NCBI RefSeq assembly: GCF_004136555.1
Contig: NZ_NOIT01000001.1
Location: forward strand, 248,001 to 312,000
Source: Kocuria carniphila
Lineage (GTDB): Bacteria; Actinomycetota; Actinomycetes; Actinomycetales; Micrococcaceae
Direction of reading: 5' to 3'
DNA length: 64,000 nucleotides
The notes beneath the pieces were generated by a model. It was not told the origin of the DNA. It ran no database searches and saw only the letters and a program-made list of their open reading frames with translations. A program made the translations under genes and the position numbers. Positions within the stretch are counted from its first letter, which is position 1, and every line of letters begins with the position of its first letter. Positions 58,903-64,000 of the stretch are shown in pieces.

Positions 58903-59466
58903 TTACTGATCCTTGATCAGTGACAGCTCGAATTCCAGGCTGATCTTGTCGCTGACCAGGACTCCACCGGAGTCCAAGGGGGTGTTCCAGGAGACGCCCC
59001 AGTCCTTGCGGTCGATGCGTCGGCCGCCTTCGAGGCCGGCGCGCAGCCCGCCCGTGGGGTCGGTGTCGATACCCAAGAGCTCCATGGGGATGGTGATGGG
59101 CCGCGTGATGCCGCGGATGGTCAGGTCACCGGAAATGATGAACTGCGACTCGTCCACCTCATCCAAACCGGTGGACTTGAAGACGATCTCGGGGTGATTT
59201 TCCGCATCGAAGAAGTCGGGGCTGCGCAGGTGTTGGTCACGCTGGTTGTTGCGAGTGTCAACGCTCTGGACCTTGAGCCGGACCTCCACCGTGGAGTTGT
59301 CCCAGTCGCCGGTGTCCAGGTGAGCGTGACCTTCAACCTCGTTGAAAGCACCGCGCACACGAGTCACCATCGCGTGGCGGGTGGAGAACCCGAAACGCGA
59401 GTGCGACGGATCGATGGACCAGTCGCCGTTCAATGTCGAATCAATTGCCAAAAAGGACACCCCCAT
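58903..59466 (-). CDS. YceI-like lipocalin-fold protein
   Basis: 187-aa protein of the YceI family: GDWSIDPSHSRFGFSTRHAMVTRVRGAF, FDAENHPEIVFKST, GDLTIRGITRPITIPMELLG, and DKISLEFELSLIK. These form an eight-stranded lipocalin-like barrel that binds isoprenoid-type lipids in known members. No signal peptide is visible, so it appears cytosolic. The physiological role is not known. Confidence 0.9.
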   Translation of the reverse strand: MGVSFLAIDSTLNGDWSIDPSHSRFGFSTRHAMVTRVRGAFNEVEGHAHLDTGDWDNSTVEVRLKVQSVDTRNNQRDQHLRSPDFFDAENHPEIVFKSTGLDEVDESQFIISGDLTIRGITRPITIPMELLGIDTDPTGGLRAGLEGGRRIDRKDWGVSWNTPLDSGGVLVSDKISLEFELSLIKDQ

Positions 59467-59794
59467 GTCAGGACCAGCTGAGCCGTTGTAACCAATGCCT
59501 CAGCGGCCGTTCAACCCTCAACCCATGTAGTTATGCGCCATGTCATTGAGACTGTTTAGATCTTCAACCCAAAGTATTCAAAAACAATCATTCCGGACTG
59601 GACCCTGGTCACGCTACCCCATAGTTGGTGGCCCTTGAGGGAGGGTTAGCGTGTGCCTTCCGAGAATCTGCAACTTACTTGGGGGTAAGAAGCGGCTATA
59701 TTTCCCTACGTCAGGGCGACACCGGGGCAGTCTTGATCTTCGTGCGTCTTCACACGGACCTGTCGCCGCTCCCCCTGAAGATAGGGTGGAATCC
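59467..59794. other. Intergenic region ahead of the PTPS-like cluster
   Basis: 328 bases between divergent genes. A frame continuing upstream from the dehydrogenase gene has no ribosome site or homology and was not called. AAGATAGGGT just before 59790 could be a -10 region. No riboswitch or palindrome was recognised. Confidence 0.4.
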
Positions 59795-60772
59795 ATGGGC
59801 TGGCAGTACTGGACAGAATCAGCAGGCACGGGCACGTGGCGGGAGGTGCCCGAACCCCACGCTGACATCAATGCGCATGAGCTGCGGGTCCGTACCGTGG
59901 CCACTGCCGTTTCTCGCGGGACGGAGACCCTGGTCCACACCGGAAACGTCCCGGAATCCATTGCGCACCTGATGCGGGCACCGCAGCAACTGGGTGACTT
60001 CCCCTTCCCCGTGTCTTATGGCTACCTGGGCGTGGGTGTTGTCGATGAAGGACCGGCTGACTGGCTCGGGGCACGGGTGTTAGGCCTGCTGCCGCACCAC
60101 ACCCATCACGTGGTCACCACGGAGGACGTCCAACGCATTCCCGATGACGTGCCCGACCACCGCGCGCTACTCGCCGGGGCCGCCGAAACCGGACTCAACA
60201 TTCTCTGGCAGGAGCCCCCGCGCATTGCGGACCGGGTTGCCATCATCGGTGCCGGAATGATCGGCACCTCCACGGCGCTGCTCGCTTCGGGAATGGCGCT
60301 GGATCGGCTCGAGATCCTGGAAACCAACCCGGACCGCCGCCAGCTACTGACCTCCCTGGGACTCACGGCGGTGGATCCCAGTGAGGCATCCCCGGACGAC
60401 GACATCGTCATCCACACCTCCGGCACCGAGCCCGGTCTGGCCCGTGCCCTGGAGATCGCCGGTGACGACGGCACGGTGGTCGAGGCCTCGTGGTTCGGTT
60501 CCCGCGCGCCCTCGGTCCCCCTGGGTGCAGATTTCCACGCTCGTCGGCTGTCCATCGTGGCCAGTCAGGTGGGTCAGGTAGCCGAGGGACGCCGCGCCCG
60601 CCGCACCAGAGCCGAGCGACTACAGACCGCGCTACGCACCCTGCGCGATGAGCGCTTCGACGCGCTATTGACCGGCCAATCCCCACACCAAGAACTTCCC
60701 GAGGTCATGGACGAGATCACCGGAGACACCGACCTGGCCCGCACCACCCTCTGCCACATCCTGACCTACTGA
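59795..60772 (+). CDS. MDR dehydrogenase, BchC-like (no catalytic zinc ligands)
   Basis: 325-aa medium-chain dehydrogenase-like protein. ATAVSRGTETLVHTGNVPES, DFPFPVSYGYLGVGVV, VLGLLPHHTHHVV and AETGLNILWQ are features shared with the BchC/zinc-ADH-like branch. The Rossmann motif RVAIIGAGMIGTSTALLA is intact. The catalytic Cys of true zinc ADHs is Ser here and the GHE motif is absent. The ATG at 59795 follows GGGTGGA. It opens the cluster with the PTPS-like, glycosyltransferase and methyltransferase genes. The reaction is unknown. Confidence 0.82.
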   Translation: MGWQYWTESAGTGTWREVPEPHADINAHELRVRTVATAVSRGTETLVHTGNVPESIAHLMRAPQQLGDFPFPVSYGYLGVGVVDEGPADWLGARVLGLLPHHTHHVVTTEDVQRIPDDVPDHRALLAGAAETGLNILWQEPPRIADRVAIIGAGMIGTSTALLASGMALDRLEILETNPDRRQLLTSLGLTAVDPSEASPDDDIVIHTSGTEPGLARALEIAGDDGTVVEASWFGSRAPSVPLGADFHARRLSIVASQVGQVAEGRRARRTRAERLQTALRTLRDERFDALLTGQSPHQELPEVMDEITGDTDLARTTLCHILTY

Positions 60773-60826
60773 CGCCCCGCAGACACCCACGCACTGACCA
60801 GCCCCATCCACCCGAGCAGGAGAACC

Positions 60827-61210
60827 ATGTACAGCCTCACCGTCAATGACCACGTGATGATCGCCCACAGCCTGCCCGACGAGTTCTTCGGCCCGGCTCA
60901 GGGAATGCACGGCGCCACCCTCACGGTGGAGGCCACGTTCACCCGCGCCGAGCTAGACGAACACGCGGTGGTCCTGGACATCGGCCAGGCCATGGAGATG
61001 CTCGACGACGCACTGTCCCCGCTGCGCTACGCCAACCTGGACGAGCACCCCGATTTCGCGGGCAAGCTCTCCACCACCGAGGCCACTGCGCACTACATCG
61101 GGCAACGGCTCGCGGACTCCCTGAGCGATCAGCCGGACGTCGGAATCACCGTGACCCTCACCGAGAATCCCCGCGCCAAGGTCGCCTACACAGTCCCCGG
61201 ACGCCCGTGA
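60827..61210 (+). CDS. 6-pyruvoyl-tetrahydropterin synthase-like protein, degenerate active site
   Basis: 127-aa protein with the PTPS/QueD fold outline: VMIAHSL (first zinc His, 14), AQGMHGATLTVE (second zinc His, 28), VVLDIGQAMEML, ANLDEHPDF, STTEATAHYIGQRLADSL, and VTLTENPRAKVAY (Glu113). By alignment the third zinc His is Ala30, the catalytic Cys is missing, and the Asp-His pair is Arg67-Tyr68. Standard lyase chemistry is therefore unlikely. It starts 54 bases after the dehydrogenase and its stop overlaps the glycosyltransferase start (GTGA). Confidence 0.8.
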   Translation: MYSLTVNDHVMIAHSLPDEFFGPAQGMHGATLTVEATFTRAELDEHAVVLDIGQAMEMLDDALSPLRYANLDEHPDFAGKLSTTEATAHYIGQRLADSLSDQPDVGITVTLTENPRAKVAYTVPGRP

Positions 61211-62226
61211 CCATACTGATCGAGCCGGATCTCGGACGCGTCAGCGGGGGGCTGCGCTACAACCGGTTCGTGGCCGACGCCGTGGGCGGTGCCATCACGC
61301 GCCAGTCCCTTCCCGGGGCGTGGCCGGATCCGTCCGCCCAGGATGACGCCGCTCTGCGTCACCTCGCTGCGCAGTTCGATGAGCCGGTCATCGTGGACGG
61401 TCTGATCGGTTGCTCCCTGAGTGATCCGCTCGACCTGACCGTGCCGGTCATTCAGCTCGTGCACGCGCCCCTGGCCTTGGCCAACCCGGCTGCGCAGGAA
61501 CGCGAGCGGGCGAATCTGATGGCCGCGAGCGGCGTCGTCACCACCAGCCGGCATGCCGCTGATCAGGTGCGTAGCTTGTACGGTCTGGACGCGACCGTGG
61601 CCGCGCCGGGCGTGAAGAAGCGACAGCCTGCAGCGGGCACCGAGACCGGCGCCCACCTGGTGTGCGTGGGTGCCATTGAAGAGAACAAGAATCAGCTGTT
61701 CCTCGTGCGCGTGCTGGCCGCGCTCGCGGAGACGGGTGTGGACGGGTGGCACTGCACGTTTGCCGGTCCCCCGACCGATCCGGAGTACGGCGCCAGGTTG
61801 CACCGCGCGTGTCGCACATTGCCGCTGCAGAGCGTGACGTTGGCCGGCGAACTCGACCCGCAGGACGTTGACGATCTTTTGGCCGCGTCGGATCTCCTGC
61901 TGTTGCCCTCCCATCGCGAGACCTATGGGATGGTCGTCACGGAAGCCGCCTCTGCCGCAATCCCTGCCTTGGTCAGCGCCAGCACGGGAGCCGAAGAGGC
62001 GCTCGGAGCTGGCCAGGCCCTGCCGTTGGTGGAAGAGCAGTGGGTGTCGGCACTCACGCGTTGGCTGACAGATACTGAGTATCGGGTCCGCCTTCGCGAC
62101 GACGCCGCAAGGCTCCGGCCCGGCCTGCGCAGCTGGGAGGACACCGCGAGCGCGCTCCTGGACGCTGTGTCTTCGTGCGGCGCTTTCCCTCACCCCACAA
62201 CATCGAGCGAGAGGAACCCGGAATGA
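61207..62226 (+). CDS. Glycosyltransferase family 4-like
   Basis: 339-aa GT-B glycosyltransferase: an N-terminal acceptor domain (VDGLIGC, VIQLVHAPLAL, AASGVVTTSRHAADQVRSLYGLDATVAAPGV) and a C-terminal nucleotide-sugar domain (HLVCVGAIEENKNQLFLVRVLAAL, LAGELDPQDVDDLLAASDLLLLPSHRETYGMVVTEAASAAIPALVS with the EX7E motif). The start is a GTG overlapping the PTPS-like stop, and its stop overlaps the methyltransferase ATG. No signal or membrane helix, so it works in the cytosol. Donor and acceptor are unknown. Confidence 0.88.
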   Translation: MTILIEPDLGRVSGGLRYNRFVADAVGGAITRQSLPGAWPDPSAQDDAALRHLAAQFDEPVIVDGLIGCSLSDPLDLTVPVIQLVHAPLALANPAAQERERANLMAASGVVTTSRHAADQVRSLYGLDATVAAPGVKKRQPAAGTETGAHLVCVGAIEENKNQLFLVRVLAALAETGVDGWHCTFAGPPTDPEYGARLHRACRTLPLQSVTLAGELDPQDVDDLLAASDLLLLPSHRETYGMVVTEAASAAIPALVSASTGAEEALGAGQALPLVEEQWVSALTRWLTDTEYRVRLRDDAARLRPGLRSWEDTASALLDAVSSCGAFPHPTTSSERNPE

Positions 62227-63065
62227 TCGGCGCCGCCCAGGATTGGCTCGAGGCTCGCGTTCCTTTCGACGACGCCGCTCGACGACAGTCCCTGCCCCTT
62301 TTGGACCATGCCGCGCAGGCTCTGCTGGATGCTGACCCCACGGGGCAGGCGCCTCTGACCGTTGTGGATCTGGGCGCCGGCACCGGTAAATCAGCGGCGT
62401 GGTTCCGGCACCATCTGACCCCGCGGTTGCCCGATCGGCACATCCGATGGCTGCTCGTGGACGCCCACGAGCCGTCGCTGGAGATCGCGAGCCAACACGT
62501 GGCGGACGCGGACACCATGGTCACGCATCTGTCGGACCTTCCCACGGCCCTGGGCGACTACCTCCCCGTCCATCCTGCCCCGGGCACGCTGCTGTTGACC
62601 TGCAGTGCGGTGTTGGACGTACTCACCCAGGACGATGTAGAAGCCATTCTCAAGACCCTGACCACATACCAGGGGTTGGGGCTGTTCCTGCTGAGCATCA
62701 CTGCGGACTGGAACCTGGAACCGGCGGATCCCAGGGACAACGGACTCGCCCAAGCATTTGCCGAGCACCAGCGACAGGACGGCAAACTCGGCGCGGAAGG
62801 GGGCCAGACGATGCTGCGGGCCGCTCGAGATCACGGAGTCCGAGCCACGCACGGCAACAGCCCGTGGCACCTGATCTCACCCCGTGATGCGGAGTTCACA
62901 CGGAGGTTCCTGACCGAGCGGGTAGCCGCTGCCATCGAGGCCGCTCCCGAACTGGAAGAGGACGCTCTTGACTGGCTCAAGAGCCGCAATCAGCAGGCCG
63001 CCGACCACCTGACCGTCACCGTGGACCATTGCGACGTACTGGTGGACGCCCGCCACGACAGCTGA
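62223..63065 (+). CDS. Class I SAM-dependent methyltransferase
   Basis: 280-aa protein with a Rossmann methyltransferase core: TVVDLGAGTGKSAAWF (SAM-binding motif I, about 47-62), WLLVDAHEPSLEIAS (motif II, acidic residue for the ribose), LLTCSAVLDVLTQDDV, and FLLSITADWNLEP. The C-terminal part (about 170-280) is variable. The ATG at 62223 is within ATGA of the glycosyltransferase stop and has GAGAGGAA upstream. Its substrate is probably the product or precursor of the neighbouring PTPS-like/glycosyltransferase pair; that is inference. Confidence 0.85.
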   Translation: MIGAAQDWLEARVPFDDAARRQSLPLLDHAAQALLDADPTGQAPLTVVDLGAGTGKSAAWFRHHLTPRLPDRHIRWLLVDAHEPSLEIASQHVADADTMVTHLSDLPTALGDYLPVHPAPGTLLLTCSAVLDVLTQDDVEAILKTLTTYQGLGLFLLSITADWNLEPADPRDNGLAQAFAEHQRQDGKLGAEGGQTMLRAARDHGVRATHGNSPWHLISPRDAEFTRRFLTERVAAAIEAAPELEEDALDWLKSRNQQAADHLTVTVDHCDVLVDARHDS

Positions 63066-63069
63066 CTCC

Positions 63070-63990
63070 GTGAAGAAACTCTGGCTCCGACGGATCGCCA
63101 TGCTAGCGGTCACCCTCGTCCTGCTCTGGTTGACGGCCCGCGCGGTCGGGATTCAGGCACTGGTGGCAGGGGGCCAGGTGTTGACTCCGCTGACCGTATT
63201 CGCTGCACTGCTGGCGGGTCTGATCGTGGCGCTGACACAGGCGATTCGCTGGAAGATACTGGCCGCCGAGCAGCGGATTAACCTCAGCTTCCGCCGGGCA
63301 TGGGGCGACTGCTATGCCTCCGCTTTCGGCAACATGATTCTGCCGGGAGGTCTGGGCGGGGACGCCGCACGAGTGGCCGTCTACCGCCACCGGGGGCGGC
63401 AGCACTGGTGGTCTCCGCTGCTGGCCGTCGGTGCTGAACGGCTCAGCGCCACCGCATGTCTGTTCATCGCTACCGCACTCGTGCTGGGAGTGAGTGCGGA
63501 ACGGGGTGAAGCGCAGTGGCCGGTGGTGATCGTCGCGGCGGTAGCCGCCGTGGTGTTCCTGGCGGCGGCAATCGTTTGCTTGCGCGGACTGCCCGCACCT
63601 CGCCAGGTCATTGTGTGGGGCACCTCCGCGCTGAGCGTACTCACTCTCATTGCCCTGTTCCTCCTGGCGATGGCCCAGTTGAGCGGGCCCCTTCATGCGC
63701 CGGTCGCGACCGTGGGGTTGGCGTCCATGAGCCTGCCGGTGGGAGTGGGAGGCTGGGGCGTTCGAGAATTCTCGGTCGGTGCGCTGGCTCCGGCCATGGG
63801 CGTTCCCGCAGAGCAGGCCGTCACCGCGGCCACCGGCTATGGGTTACTCGCGGTAGTGTCCACCCTCCCCGGCGCCGCGGTTCTGACCTGGGGCGCCCGG
63901 CGCCGTGCGGTACAACAGGGCTCGACGAAGGCCGAGGCAGAACGAGACCAGAACGCGCAGACCCCGGTAGACGAGGAGCGACAGGCCTAA
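63070..63990 (+). CDS. Lysylphosphatidylglycerol synthase TM-domain / UPF0104 family protein
   Basis: 306-aa polytopic membrane protein with about eight helices and the family marks QAIRWKIL, SFGNMILPGGLGGDAARV-type block (ASAFGNMILPGGLGGDAARVAVYRHRG) and SLPVGVGGWGVREFSVGAL. Only the flippase-like membrane part is present, without an aminoacyltransferase domain. The charged tail (about 275-306) is probably cytosolic. The start is a GTG 4 bases after the methyltransferase stop. It may move or modify a lipid-linked product of the cluster. The cluster probably continues past the window end. Confidence 0.87.
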   Translation: MKKLWLRRIAMLAVTLVLLWLTARAVGIQALVAGGQVLTPLTVFAALLAGLIVALTQAIRWKILAAEQRINLSFRRAWGDCYASAFGNMILPGGLGGDAARVAVYRHRGRQHWWSPLLAVGAERLSATACLFIATALVLGVSAERGEAQWPVVIVAAVAAVVFLAAAIVCLRGLPAPRQVIVWGTSALSVLTLIALFLLAMAQLSGPLHAPVATVGLASMSLPVGVGGWGVREFSVGALAPAMGVPAEQAVTAATGYGLLAVVSTLPGAAVLTWGARRRAVQQGSTKAEAERDQNAQTPVDEERQA

Positions 63991-64000
63991 TCCGGTTACC

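Overview
This window comes from a GC-rich actinobacterium, most likely a member of the Micrococcales close to the Micrococcaceae. The reasons are the conserved convoy polA / pdtaR / tRNA-Leu / pyk / gltBD / lgt / trp / his / rib, the actinobacterial LexA boxes, a SAM-IV riboswitch, a DtxR/IdeR-type iron box, and DUF6504 next to dnaE2. The genus cannot be fixed from the sequence alone.

Layout. 1-2.6 kb: 5' part of polA and the ANTAR regulator pdtaR (minus), then tRNA-Leu(CAA). 2.9-3.97 kb: a gene-free kilobase filled with repeats. 4-17 kb (minus): pyk, gltB-gltD, lgt, trpA, a fused trpC-trpB, two small trp-linked membrane proteins, trpE. 18.7-21.1 kb (minus): hisI, hisF, hisG, hisE. 21.2-25.8 kb (minus): an FMN-riboswitch operon ribM(pnuC-like)-ribD-ribE/ribB fusion-ribA-ribH. 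25.9-30.7 kb (minus): rpe, rsmB, fmt, def and a PD-(D/E)XK nuclease. 30.8-32.3 kb: four tRNAs and a DUF433/DUF5615 toxin-antitoxin-like pair lying between near-identical 48-bp direct repeats. 32.6-35.8 kb: ornithine-cyclodeaminase-like gene, MHS transporter and GntR regulator. 36-39.3 kb: nrdH-nrdI-nrdE behind tandem NrdR boxes. 39.3-45.8 kb: App1-like phosphatase, Tat metallophosphoesterase, dnaE2 and DUF6504, each of the last two with its own LexA box. 46-53 kb: a second MHS transporter, mtnC, then (plus strand) a SAM-IV riboswitch driving a third MHS transporter and a DszA/NtaA-type flavin monooxygenase, then an NCS1 permease. 53.3-56.8 kb: iron-regulated efeU-efeO-efeB. 57-59.5 kb: an SDR without the usual catalytic Tyr/Lys, an ACR3/BASS transporter and YceI. 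59.8-64 kb (plus): a tightly coupled cluster of BchC-like dehydrogenase, degenerate pyruvoyl-tetrahydropterin-synthase-like protein, glycosyltransferase, methyltransferase and a UPF0104/LPG-synthase-like membrane protein, running to the window edge.

How it works together. Most of the window is housekeeping: glycolysis, ammonium assimilation, Trp/His/riboflavin synthesis, translation initiation and deoxynucleotide supply, with SOS, iron and sulfur control circuits visible as operators and riboswitches. The best candidates for undescribed biology are the PTPS-like/glycosyltransferase/methyltransferase cluster at the right end and the SAM-IV-controlled transporter plus monooxygenase unit, which looks like an organosulfur scavenging system. 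Two rearranged enzyme fusions (TrpC-TrpB, RibE-RibB), a TA module bracketed by att-like repeats, a dispersed intergenic repeat family and an over-represented decamer are further points of interest. All assignments are by eye; no database search was run.
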